Positions 17,487-25,454 of a stretch of 64,000 bases of DNA are shown piece after piece. A model generated the notes under the pieces. It was not told the DNA's origin and ran no database searches. It worked only from the letters and a program-made list of their open reading frames with translations. Position numbers and translations under genes: made by a program. Source of the DNA: Pseudoalteromonas holothuriae (GTDB lineage: Bacteria; Pseudomonadota; Gammaproteobacteria; Enterobacterales; Alteromonadaceae); contig NZ_CAMAPC010000003.1 of NCBI RefSeq assembly GCF_945859825.1, positions 356,000-419,999 on the forward strand. Direction: 5' to 3'. How positions within the stretch are numbered: the stretch's first letter is position 1; the number at the start of each line of letters is the position of its first letter.

Positions 17487-17500
17487 GTCTTCCTGACGAA
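17487..17500. repeat. Half copy of the TCCTGAC palindromic repeat
   Basis: GTCTTCCTGACGAA matches the left part of the palindrome at 53327-53348, but the right arm is missing. Confidence 0.4.
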
Positions 17501-17637
17501 ATCTCTTAACCGTTTTACATTAATGCCTTGCTTGAACTTTTAAATAACTTATTAAACATTGTTATAATGTATGCACTTGTGAATCAAATACCTATTACAG
17601 AGCCTAAAAATAAGCCTGTAAATCATACCAATAAAAA

Positions 17638-17955
17638 CTATAACCTTTTCAAGTAAGCATCAATTGCATGTGAAATTAACTCATCAATTTGCTCTTCAAA
17701 TTCATCTTTGTCTTTGTCCAACCTATCTAAATAGGCTTCAACCTGAGCCATTGACAAGTTTTTATTTGCTACTGTGTATTCTCTTTCAGGTAATGCCTTA
17801 TCATAACGAGGTACAAAGCTAAAAAGCGCATACACTGGCGGCTTAATTTTACTATTTGCAAACTCACAAAAACCTTCAACAAAATCTTTTCCAGTAGGGC
17901 CTAAACAACCAGGCTCAACGCGATACAATAATCTTATTTTTTTGTCTTCACTCAT
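17638..17955 (-). CDS. Conserved hypothetical protein
   Basis: A 105-residue soluble protein with a recognisable core (LLYRVEPGCLGPTGKDFVEG, FCEFANSKI, YALFSFVPRYDK) and a helical, acidic C-terminus. I cannot assign a function. ATG 17955 is chosen over an upstream in-frame TTG. It sits alone between a TPR gene and fpr, on the same strand as fpr. Confidence 0.65.
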   Translation of the reverse strand: MSEDKKIRLLYRVEPGCLGPTGKDFVEGFCEFANSKIKPPVYALFSFVPRYDKALPEREYTVANKNLSMAQVEAYLDRLDKDKDEFEEQIDELISHAIDAYLKRL

Positions 17956-18039
17956 ACAAACACCAATTTGTTCAACATAATTTGTACTCAATTAGTTGTT
18001 TATCTACAACTTCGAGTCACCATTAAAGTTTATGATCAA

Positions 18040-18780
18040 TTACCAATATTGCTCAACCGAGATATGACCAGGCTCTGCACGGCGATGCCTTTTAAAACCC
18101 TTAGTCGTGAGCCAATGGGTAGTGTCTTTAACCATTTGAGGATTACCACAAATCATAAAATGACTAGACTTTGGCAACTCTTCAAGAGCACAAAACGCAA
18201 CTAACTCTCCCGATTCTAATATATGAGTGATCCGCCCAGACAAGCCATATTCTGGTACTTCTCTTGAGACTACAGGAACATACTTAAATTGCTTAAACGC
18301 CTGCTGCGTCATACTAATTTGCTGTCGATAAGTTAAGTCATCATTAGCGCGAACACCATGTACCAGTATAACCTGCCTAAACCTATCCCAAAGCTTACCT
18401 TGTGCCAAAATAGATAAAAAAGGCCCAATTGCCGTGCCAGTACTTAACATCCACAAAGTATGTGCATCTGGTATTTCTTCAATCGTTAAAAAGCCATTAG
18501 CTTGAGCGTCAATGTATATATCATCACCCGCTGTTAAGCGGGCCAGTTTTTGTGACAAACAACCGTCAGTCACTTCTATTAGGTAAAATTCCAAAGTAGG
18601 GTCATGTGGAGAGTTCACATATGAATAAGCACGCGCAATACGTTTACCATCCACTTCAAGTGCTAGCTTCGTAAATTGCCCAGCTTTGAAAGGTTGAACA
18701 TCAGCAGCCACTTTTAAACTAAACAAGCTGGGTGTCCACCAATTTAGATCAAGTACTTTGCCTGTTACCCACCGGGCCAT
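18040..18780 (-). CDS. fpr: Ferredoxin--NADP(+) reductase
   Basis: A 246-residue FAD enzyme that passes electrons between NADPH and ferredoxin or flavodoxin. It has the FAD-binding motif RAYSYVNSP, and the pyrophosphate motif near KLARLTAGDDIYIDAQANGF. The NADP half shows MLSTGTAIGPFLSIL and VHGVRANDDLTY, then MICGNPQMVKDT, and it ends in VEQYW as bacterial Fpr proteins with an aromatic tail do. No soxR-type regulator is adjacent. Identity is secure. Confidence 0.93.
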   Translation of the reverse strand: MARWVTGKVLDLNWWTPSLFSLKVAADVQPFKAGQFTKLALEVDGKRIARAYSYVNSPHDPTLEFYLIEVTDGCLSQKLARLTAGDDIYIDAQANGFLTIEEIPDAHTLWMLSTGTAIGPFLSILAQGKLWDRFRQVILVHGVRANDDLTYRQQISMTQQAFKQFKYVPVVSREVPEYGLSGRITHILESGELVAFCALEELPKSSHFMICGNPQMVKDTTHWLTTKGFKRHRRAEPGHISVEQYW

Positions 18781-18939
18781 ACATTCTCTCCAGCATAATA
18801 CATTTTATAAACTCAATGTCGGTCGCCTTACTTAGGTCACAATATAGCTGTCGTTAAAACAAAGATTGATGCTCTCCCTTAACCACACCACTGTACGTTA
18901 ATAATGCCTCAATAAACCATGGCAGATATAAAAATAAAG

Positions 18940-19926
18940 TCAAAGCGCGGAACACCATGGCTTACCTAGAAACTCAGGCAGAGCATTTTCTCCTTGCCGG
19001 CTTGGTGGACGTGTTGGATACAAGTGCATTGCCTCAATAGTCGTTAAATGTGCTTTAATCCCCATACCATAACCTTGCTCACTCAGTTCAATTACATTAT
19101 TTTTTACCCACTTTTCATCTTCTAAGGTCATGCGACCTGATTTCATAACTTTTTCAATCAAGTCAAGCCATTGTAAAAAAAGTGGCGGCTTTAAACCGTG
19201 TTGGTGCAATAATAACTCGTAGCCTTTTCTATATTTTGAAAATTTATCAAACGATTGCTGTGCGAGCGCTGCACTCATAATATTTAGCTGGATCAATACC
19301 TCAGCACGTCTATCTTTATTCTTTACATATAATAAATGTGCTTTTTCAAAGTAACTTAATGCTCTAACATGCTCTCCCATCGCAGCCAAAGTATTGCCCC
19401 TTACAACCGAGTATCCCGCTTTCACTTTAGTAGATAGTTGATGCTCATCAATGCTACTTATCAACTGAAATGCCATCGCAGGCTGATCTGACAGTCGATA
19501 TACAATCGCTAAATTCACTTTTAGCAATGTTAACTCCAAGTCACTTGCAGACTGTCTTAATGCACACTTGTAATGAATTCTAGCTTGTTCAAGTTGATTA
19601 TTATAGCGATATGCAACGCCAATTCGTGTAAGTAAGTTAAACTGCACAGGCCCCATAAAAACGGATAAGTCAGCGCTATAAAGCTGCTCTACAATGGTTG
19701 TAAAAGTAGACCAATCACGCGCATTTAATGCTGCGAGCACTCCCTCTAAATATAAAGTGACTACAGCTTCTTGGTCTGCTTCTTTTTGAGCTAGCTTTAA
19801 CAATTGCTCATACAGCTTAAGTGCCTTTTCTGGCTCACTAGTCGACAAGCTCTGTAATTCGCTAAGCTGAACAGTGCTCACTGACGACATAAGCCATGAA
19901 GATAAAAGCAATGCGGTGATAGACAT
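18940..19926 (-). CDS. Secreted TPR protein
   Basis: A 328-residue protein with a short signal peptide (MSITALLLSSWLMSSVSTVQ) and repeated helix pairs of TPR type (NLLTRIGVAYRYNNQLEQAR, KVNLAIVYRLSDQPAMAF, VVRGNTLAAMGEHVRALSYF). ATG 19926 has GAGG seven bases upstream; GTG 19932 is the alternative. It recalls the TPR protein at 10355-11401 in size and layout, but the similarity is loose and the C-termini differ. Function unknown. Confidence 0.72.
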   Translation of the reverse strand: MSITALLLSSWLMSSVSTVQLSELQSLSTSEPEKALKLYEQLLKLAQKEADQEAVVTLYLEGVLAALNARDWSTFTTIVEQLYSADLSVFMGPVQFNLLTRIGVAYRYNNQLEQARIHYKCALRQSASDLELTLLKVNLAIVYRLSDQPAMAFQLISSIDEHQLSTKVKAGYSVVRGNTLAAMGEHVRALSYFEKAHLLYVKNKDRRAEVLIQLNIMSAALAQQSFDKFSKYRKGYELLLHQHGLKPPLFLQWLDLIEKVMKSGRMTLEDEKWVKNNVIELSEQGYGMGIKAHLTTIEAMHLYPTRPPSRQGENALPEFLGKPWCSAL

Positions 19927-19996
19927 TAACACGCCTCAAGATAGTTTCTCATGTAAAAGCATAGTGGCTAATAAGCGCATTTTCCCTTAAATTTTC

Positions 19997-20163
19997 ATAC
20001 CAATTGCATTAAATAGATAATCAGATAGCGCGATTGTTAAATGGCGTAGTAACCTAATAAAGGTTTCTGGTATATCGTTATTCTACATCAATACTTTTAA
20101 CGCAGTTAATGACTTATTTAGCTCGCTAGTATGACCAATGTTTTAATAAAATTGCTATTACAC
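19997..20163. mobile_element. MITE-like element, about 167 bp
   Basis: The left end ATACCAATTGCATTAAAT and the right end (read inward AATAGCAATTTTATTAAAAC) are imperfect inverted repeats. The interior contains GGTATATCGTTATTCTACA. Parts of both recur: an internally shortened copy on the other strand at 33621-33668 and a left end at 44502-44518. It has no coding capacity. I infer a non-autonomous repeat family; no transposase is in the window. Confidence 0.5.
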
Positions 20164-20186
20164 TCATTAAAATCAAAATCGTAGAC

Positions 20187-20216
20187 AAAAAAAAGCCGCA
20201 CTAGGTGCGGCTTTTT
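20187..20216 (-). terminator. Terminator downstream of deoD
   Basis: AAAAAGCCGCA pairs with TGCGGCTTTTT around CTAGG, with T runs on both strands, so it can act in both directions. It ends about 100 bp past the deoD stop. Together with the MITE-like element it fills most of the gap 19927-20317. Confidence 0.88.
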
Positions 20217-20317
20217 GGGTGTGATTCGCTTTGTTTTAGGCGTGTCTCCAAAACTCTGCGATTACGTTACCAAGGAACTGATAGTTTTCAGGCTTTGACC
20301 ACCTGAAAATAAAATTT

Positions 20318-21019
20318 TTAAATTGACTCTAATGCAATTTTTACCATTTCATTAAATGTGCTTTGACGTTCATCGCTTGGTGTTGCTTCACCTGTGATCA
20401 CATGATCACTCACAGTAAATAAAGCCATTGCTTTAGCACCATACTCTGCTGCAACGCCATACATACCAGCGGTTTCCATATCAACAGCCATGATGCCTAA
20501 CTTGTCGAGCTGTGCATAAAAAGTGTCATCTGCTTGATAAAATGTGTCAGTGGTAAATACATTACCTACCTTCGCTTCAATACCAAGCTTTCGTGCTGCA
20601 TTTACTCCGTTTTCAAGTAAACCAAAATCGGCGATTGCTGCAAAATCATAACCTCGCACACGAGCACGATTTACATTTGAGTCCGTGCTTGCACCTTGTG
20701 CAAAAATAACGTCGCGAATTTTAATATCTTTACTTATACCGCCACAGGTACCAATTCGGATCAGATTTTTTACGCCATAACTTGCTATAAGCTCTCGTGC
20801 GTATATAGACATTGAAGGAATACCCATACCAGAGCCCATAATACTCACAGGTTTACCGTTATAAGTTCCGGTAAAACCATACATATTACGAACACCGGTT
20901 ACTTGACGCGCATCTTCTAAAAAGTGCTCCGCGATGTACTGCGCGCGAAGCGGGTCGCCAGGCATTAATACTGTTTCGGCAAAATCACCACTGTTTGCAC
21001 TAATATGAGGTGTGCTCAT
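20318..21019 (-). CDS. deoD: Purine nucleoside phosphorylase
   Basis: A 233-residue cytoplasmic hexameric enzyme that splits purine (deoxy)nucleosides with phosphate. It shows the family pattern [45 protein letters not shown], and [17 protein letters not shown], with the Asp of [11 protein letters not shown] near the end. ATG 21019 is chosen, with GAAGG upstream. It starts 16 bp after the deoB stop, so the two form a deo operon; deoA and deoC are not in the window. Confidence 0.95.
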   Translation of the reverse strand: MSTPHISANSGDFAETVLMPGDPLRAQYIAEHFLEDARQVTGVRNMYGFTGTYNGKPVSIMGSGMGIPSMSIYARELIASYGVKNLIRIGTCGGISKDIKIRDVIFAQGASTDSNVNRARVRGYDFAAIADFGLLENGVNAARKLGIEAKVGNVFTTDTFYQADDTFYAQLDKLGIMAVDMETAGMYGVAAEYGAKAMALFTVSDHVITGEATPSDERQSTFNEMVKIALESI

Positions 21020-21035
21020 CAATTGTTTTCCTTCT

Positions 21036-22250
21036 TTATGCTTTGTTCAGCGAAGCTTTAAACCCTTCACCATACTCAAGCGCAGATAAATTAAACCACT
21101 GGGCAAGGGTTTGACCTATGTCTGCAAAACTTTGTCTCTCTCCTAACGGAGCATTTTTTAAACCCGGTGTATACGCCAATACAGGCACATATTCACGAGT
21201 ATGATCGGTTCCAGGCGCAGTTGGATCACAACCATGATCGGCGGTAATCATCAACAAATCACCTTCTTGCAATTTGTTCAGTATAGTCGGTAAAAAAGCA
21301 TCAAACTCTGCAAGTGCTTGTGCATACCCAACGGCATTACGGCGATGACCAAATTTTTCGTCAAAATCCACTAAATTGGTAAAAATTAAACTGTGATCAG
21401 GCGCGCTATCTACTAACTCTGACGTTTTTTCTAGCAAGTTCATTAATCCAGGCGCTTTATGCTTTTGGGTAATGCCTTGATGCGCGTAAATATCAGCAAT
21501 TTTGCCAACACTAATTACTTCACCACCATCTGCTGCCAATTTATCTAATAATGTTGGCGCTGGTGGCAACACCGAATAATCTCTGCGATTACCGGTACGA
21601 ATAAAGTCGGCACTCGAAGTGCCTATAAACGGCCGCGCAATTACTCGTCCTATATTCATTTCATCAAGCAGTGCCCGTGCGATTTCACATACTTGATAAA
21701 GCTTGTCAAGGCCGAACGATTGCTCATGAGCGGCTATTTGAAAAACGCTATCAACTGAGGTGTAACAAATTGGCATGCCAGTTTTTACATGCTCCTCACC
21801 CAGTTGTTCTAAAATGGTCGTTCCTGAGGCATAACAATTACCTAAAATACCTTCAATATCAGCACATTTGCAAAGTTCATCTACAAACGCCTGTGGAAAA
21901 CAAGGTACTGTGTTAGGGAAATATCCCCACTCAAACAACACTGGCACCCCTGCCATCTCCCAATGGCCAGATGGCGTATCTTTACCACTGGATAACTCTT
22001 TTGCATAACCCCAAGCGGCTTGCGGTTGCTGCCTTTGACTGGCTTCACAGGCTTCTTTGCCTGCAGCTTCACATGCATCAAGTAAACCTAAACGACTTAG
22101 GTTTGGTAAAGGTAACGCTTTACCTGTTTCTTGTTTATACGCTTGTAAAAGATGTGCAAGAGTATTTGCGCCTACATCACCAAAACTTTCTGCATCAGGT
22201 GCTGCGCCAATACCTAGGCTATCTGCCATTAAAATGATTGCTCTTGCCAT
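21036..22250 (-). CDS. deoB: Phosphopentomutase
   Basis: A 404-residue enzyme interconverting (deoxy)ribose 1- and 5-phosphate, joining nucleoside breakdown to central metabolism. It belongs to the alkaline phosphatase superfamily: [20 protein letters not shown] with the first metal Asp, [13 protein letters not shown] with the phosphorylated Thr, then [13 protein letters not shown] and [10 protein letters not shown] near the C-terminus with metal ligands. The ATG follows GAGG. Length is normal. It is divergent from udk-nupC across a 303-bp regulatory region. Confidence 0.96.
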   Translation of the reverse strand: MARAIILMADSLGIGAAPDAESFGDVGANTLAHLLQAYKQETGKALPLPNLSRLGLLDACEAAGKEACEASQRQQPQAAWGYAKELSSGKDTPSGHWEMAGVPVLFEWGYFPNTVPCFPQAFVDELCKCADIEGILGNCYASGTTILEQLGEEHVKTGMPICYTSVDSVFQIAAHEQSFGLDKLYQVCEIARALLDEMNIGRVIARPFIGTSSADFIRTGNRRDYSVLPPAPTLLDKLAADGGEVISVGKIADIYAHQGITQKHKAPGLMNLLEKTSELVDSAPDHSLIFTNLVDFDEKFGHRRNAVGYAQALAEFDAFLPTILNKLQEGDLLMITADHGCDPTAPGTDHTREYVPVLAYTPGLKNAPLGERQSFADIGQTLAQWFNLSALEYGEGFKASLNKA

Positions 22251-22553
22251 TATTTACCTCATTTTTACAAGACATGGGTTTACGTTTGTGTAAATATCCA
22301 ACCTGTGCTCCCATTGATTGCTACTTTATTGTTGCTCTGAATAATCGTACAGGACATAAGTCCGCTGTCATAAAAGCATAACAAAATTCACGAACGTCGT
22401 TGAAGTTGCTGATTTTGTCTCACAGGACATAAGTCCTGTTTTGTTATCTACAAAATCGCTAAATTTGCATCCTAAGCGAAGCAAAAGAGATTAATCGTGT
22501 CTTTTTTGCTATTGTGATCTTCCAACGTTAACGACTGCTGGGTGTGAACTTTA
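22251..22553. promoter_or_regulatory. Divergent control region between deoBD and udk-nupC, with repeated sites
   Basis: Contains ACAGGACATAAGTCC at 22349-22363 and the full palindrome ACAGGACATAAGTCCTGT at 22422-22439, 73 bp apart. Between them lies the partial palindrome TTCACGAACGTCGTTGAA. Promoters for both nucleoside operons must lie here. The repeats could be operators for a nucleoside regulator; the protein is unknown. Confidence 0.5.
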
Positions 22554-23183
22554 GTGACACGAACAATTATAGCTATTGCTGGAGCATCTGCTTCCGGTAA
22601 ATCTCTTTTTACACAGACAATATACAATGAGTTAGTCAACGAGCTTGAATCTGGCGCGATCGCCATTATTGAAGAAGACGCTTATTACAAAGACCAATCG
22701 CATTTACCGATTGAGCATAGAACACAGACGAACTATGACCATCCGGATGCGTTTGAACATGACTTGCTGCGCACACATTTAGAGCAGTTAAGGTTAGGTA
22801 AATCTGTAGAAGTACCTACCTACGACTATGCCCAACATACACGTAGCAATGAAACGCGTACAGTAATCCCAGCCAAGATATTAATCATTGAGGGTATTTT
22901 ACTATTAAGCGACCCCGCATTAAGTGAAGAATTTGATATTAAGGTGTTTATTGATACGCCTTTAGATATTTGTTTACTGCGTCGAATGCAACGAGATATT
23001 GAGCAACGCGGTAGAAGCTTGCCGTCTGTGGTTGAACAATACCAAGCAACGGTAAGACCCATGTTTTATCAGTTTATTGAGCCTTCAAAGCACAATGCCG
23101 ACTTGGTCGTCACCCGTGGTGGTATGAATCGCGTTGCGATTGATATAATTAAAAGTAAAATAAAATACTTACTGCAAGAATAA
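22554..23183 (+). CDS. udk: Uridine/cytidine kinase
   Basis: A 209-residue salvage kinase that phosphorylates uridine and cytidine to UMP and CMP. The P-loop GASASGKS is at about residues 10-17, followed by EEDAYYKDQS (Asp near the base), the YDHPDAFEHDLL motif, PTYDYAQHTR, and IIEGILLLSD. The lid region has RRMQRDIEQRGRS. The start is GTG. It is followed after 17 bp by the nucleoside transporter, so uptake and trapping are encoded together. Confidence 0.95.
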   Translation: MTRTIIAIAGASASGKSLFTQTIYNELVNELESGAIAIIEEDAYYKDQSHLPIEHRTQTNYDHPDAFEHDLLRTHLEQLRLGKSVEVPTYDYAQHTRSNETRTVIPAKILIIEGILLLSDPALSEEFDIKVFIDTPLDICLLRRMQRDIEQRGRSLPSVVEQYQATVRPMFYQFIEPSKHNADLVVTRGGMNRVAIDIIKSKIKYLLQE

Positions 23184-23200
23184 AACGGGAACTTTAGGGC

Positions 23201-24424
23201 ATGACAACAATAATGAGCTTAGTAGGCATGCTAATGCTACTGAGCGTGGCTTACGGTTTTTCAACAAACCGTAAGGCCATAAATAAACGTACGGTTGGGG
23301 TTGCATTAGCAATGCAAGTATCAATCGGTGGATTTGTGCTATTTGTTGATGCGGGTAAAAACGCTTTAGCAAGCATGTCCAGCGCAGTATCAGCTGTAAT
23401 TGGCTATGCCAATGACGGGATAGCATTTCTATTTGGACCACTTGCAGATAAAAGTTCGTTAGGCTTTATTTTTGCAGTTCAAGTATTGCCAGTTATTGTA
23501 TTCTTTTCAGCTTTAGTGGCGGTTTTATACTATCTCGGCATTATGGCATGGATCATTAAAATTTTAGGTGGTGGATTACAAAAGCTACTTAAAACATCAA
23601 AGCCTGAGTCTTTATCGGCCACAGCAAATATCTTTGTAGGCCAAACAGAAGCTCCTTTGATTGTTAAGCCGTTTATACCAACAATGACTAAGTCTGAATT
23701 ATTCGCGGTTATGGTTGGTGGTTTAGCAACGGTTGCAGGTTCAGTAATGGCAGGCTACGTTGCAATTGGCGTTGAGCTTAAGTACCTAATTGCAGCCAGT
23801 TTTATGGCAGCGCCTGGTGGCTTTTTAATGGCAAAAATGATTGTGCCAGAAACAGAGCAACCAAAACAAGATTTGTCGGATGTAAACGCCGATGAAGATA
23901 AACCAGTTAATGTGATTGACGCAGCTGCTGCTGGCGCATCAAGCGGCATGCACTTAGCACTAAACGTAGGTGCAATGTTACTTGCGTTTGTGGCATTAAT
24001 TGCTTTATTAAATGGCATATTAGGTGGAATAGGTGCTTGGTTTGACTATCCAACACTGACATTGCAAGAAATTTTAGGTTACGTTTTTGCTCCCGTAGCA
24101 TGGCTAATTGGTGTGCCATGGGATGAAGCCGTAATAGCCGGTAGTTTTATCGGTCAAAAGCTAGTAGTTAACGAGTTTGTTGCCTATCTAGACTTTATGA
24201 ATTATCGAGAAGGGTTGAGTGAGCACACACAAGCGGTTGTCACATTCGCGTTATGTGGCTTTGCTAACCTATCTTCGATAGCAATTTTACTAGGCGGACT
24301 AGGTGGTATGGCGCCAAGTCGTAGAAAGGATATCGCACGCTTAGGGCTCAGGGCGGTTTTAGCAGGGTCAATGGCTAACCTAATGAGCGCAGCAATTGCA
24401 GGGTTTTTCCTCTCGCTAGCTTAG
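23201..24424 (+). CDS. nupC: NupC-family concentrative nucleoside transporter
   Basis: A 407-residue inner-membrane symporter importing nucleosides. It has around eight or more hydrophobic segments, the [16 protein letters not shown] region, the substrate motif [17 protein letters not shown], and a later [15 protein letters not shown] followed by [19 protein letters not shown], all typical of CNT carriers. It follows udk closely on the same strand and is ended by two successive hairpins. Naming as nupC is by family; nucleoside preference is unknown. Confidence 0.93.
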   Translation: MTTIMSLVGMLMLLSVAYGFSTNRKAINKRTVGVALAMQVSIGGFVLFVDAGKNALASMSSAVSAVIGYANDGIAFLFGPLADKSSLGFIFAVQVLPVIVFFSALVAVLYYLGIMAWIIKILGGGLQKLLKTSKPESLSATANIFVGQTEAPLIVKPFIPTMTKSELFAVMVGGLATVAGSVMAGYVAIGVELKYLIAASFMAAPGGFLMAKMIVPETEQPKQDLSDVNADEDKPVNVIDAAAAGASSGMHLALNVGAMLLAFVALIALLNGILGGIGAWFDYPTLTLQEILGYVFAPVAWLIGVPWDEAVIAGSFIGQKLVVNEFVAYLDFMNYREGLSEHTQAVVTFALCGFANLSSIAILLGGLGGMAPSRRKDIARLGLRAVLAGSMANLMSAAIAGFFLSLA

Positions 24425-24464
24425 AAACTTAACGAGATATGCCGCATTTGCAAAACAATTGGTT

Positions 24465-24490
24465 GAATGCCTTAAGGGGTTAAGGCATTC
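24465..24490 (+). terminator. Hairpin downstream of nupC
   Basis: An 11-bp perfect stem GAATGCCTTAA with loop GGGG, 40 bp after the nupC stop. No T-run follows, so it may assist the terminator at 24516. Confidence 0.5.
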
Positions 24491-24515
24491 ATACTAACTT
24501 GAACGATACTTCACC

Positions 24516-24540
24516 AAAGGGCCGTAAGGCCCTTTTATCG
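24516..24540 (+). terminator. Intrinsic terminator, first of two near-identical copies
   Basis: AAAGGGCC pairs with GGCCCTTT around GTAA and is followed by T-rich TATCGTTTTA. The 36 bp at 24519-24554 match 28381-28416 with three differences. Confidence 0.8.
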
Positions 24541-24910
24541 TTTTATAGCCACAACGCTAAAGTAGCTTAACTTATATTCTTCAAAATGAATTTCTCTTCA
24601 CCCAGTTACACTATATGCACAAGTAACGTCAAAAATTTAGGACTTTTTTTGTATGCAACATTGTCAAAAAAGGGACAAAATGAAATAATTCACTCTAGAG
24701 CCAAGCCACACAATATCTTCAGTACTAAATCACCAGCATGTAATAATACAAGCATGCCTTAGTGCCAGTTGAGTTTAACTAAACAAAGCTCTAATAGGCT
24801 AGACATTTAAGACGACTCGGGCCAAGAATACCCCTGCACACTCTTACGTTTACAATATCGATATTTTTACCAAACCAATAAAGATTATACTTCGTTATAT
24901 TAGGAATTTT

Positions 24911-25453
24911 ATGCGCTTTATATTAACTATAATACTTGCTTTTTCTCTGGTGGGGTGTGCTGCTCAAGTTACCTCTATAAAAAGCGATAAAGACAAAATA
25001 GACAGTGCTGATGCTGGCTATTTATTACTTGGGGTTGATACCTCAAGTGACCTGAAGAGTATTCTTATTACAGGACCAAAAAACATTAAATTGTCGCCTA
25101 AAGATTTGCGCAAAGGCTCAAATTTCATCCTTGTCGATCTCAAACCTGGAATATACACCATAGAAAAAATAGAGCTTAATAATTATTGGCGCCTAGAAAT
25201 GGAAGATAAAAAGTATTGGAATTTGGAAATTAGTTCCGGCGTTATAAACTATGTAGGTCATATAAAAATCAAAAGCAAAAACTTTTGGGACTCACGCTAT
25301 CATACAGAACTGGTTAATAAATCATCGTATGCCATTGAGTTTCTTCAACGCAAGTTTCCAAACATTCTAGCCAAAAGGAGTGTGCATTATGGTGGCCCTG
25401 GTGATGACTCATTTTTTACGTTCTTAACTTCACATAAAAAGGAAGGAAATTAA
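24911..25453 (+). CDS. Lipoprotein of unknown function
   Basis: A 180-residue protein with a lipoprotein signal: hydrophobic N-terminus and lipobox LVGC (Cys at residue 16), so probably anchored in the outer membrane. The body is beta-rich with a region like small surface-exposed lipoproteins (LVDLKPGIYTIEKIELNNYW). I do not recognise the family. It ends one base before the S9 peptidase gene start and has GGAA upstream of its ATG; the two form an operon and probably act together at the cell envelope. Confidence 0.72.
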   Translation: MRFILTIILAFSLVGCAAQVTSIKSDKDKIDSADAGYLLLGVDTSSDLKSILITGPKNIKLSPKDLRKGSNFILVDLKPGIYTIEKIELNNYWRLEMEDKKYWNLEISSGVINYVGHIKIKSKNFWDSRYHTELVNKSSYAIEFLQRKFPNILAKRSVHYGGPGDDSFFTFLTSHKKEGN

Positions 25454-25454
25454 T

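Larger units (their letters stand above)
24425..24910. other. Gene-free region after nupC
   Basis: Holds two hairpins (listed separately) in its first 130 bp. The remaining 350 bp are AT-rich with no supported gene; promoter sequences for the lipoprotein operon probably lie near its right end. Confidence 0.5.
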
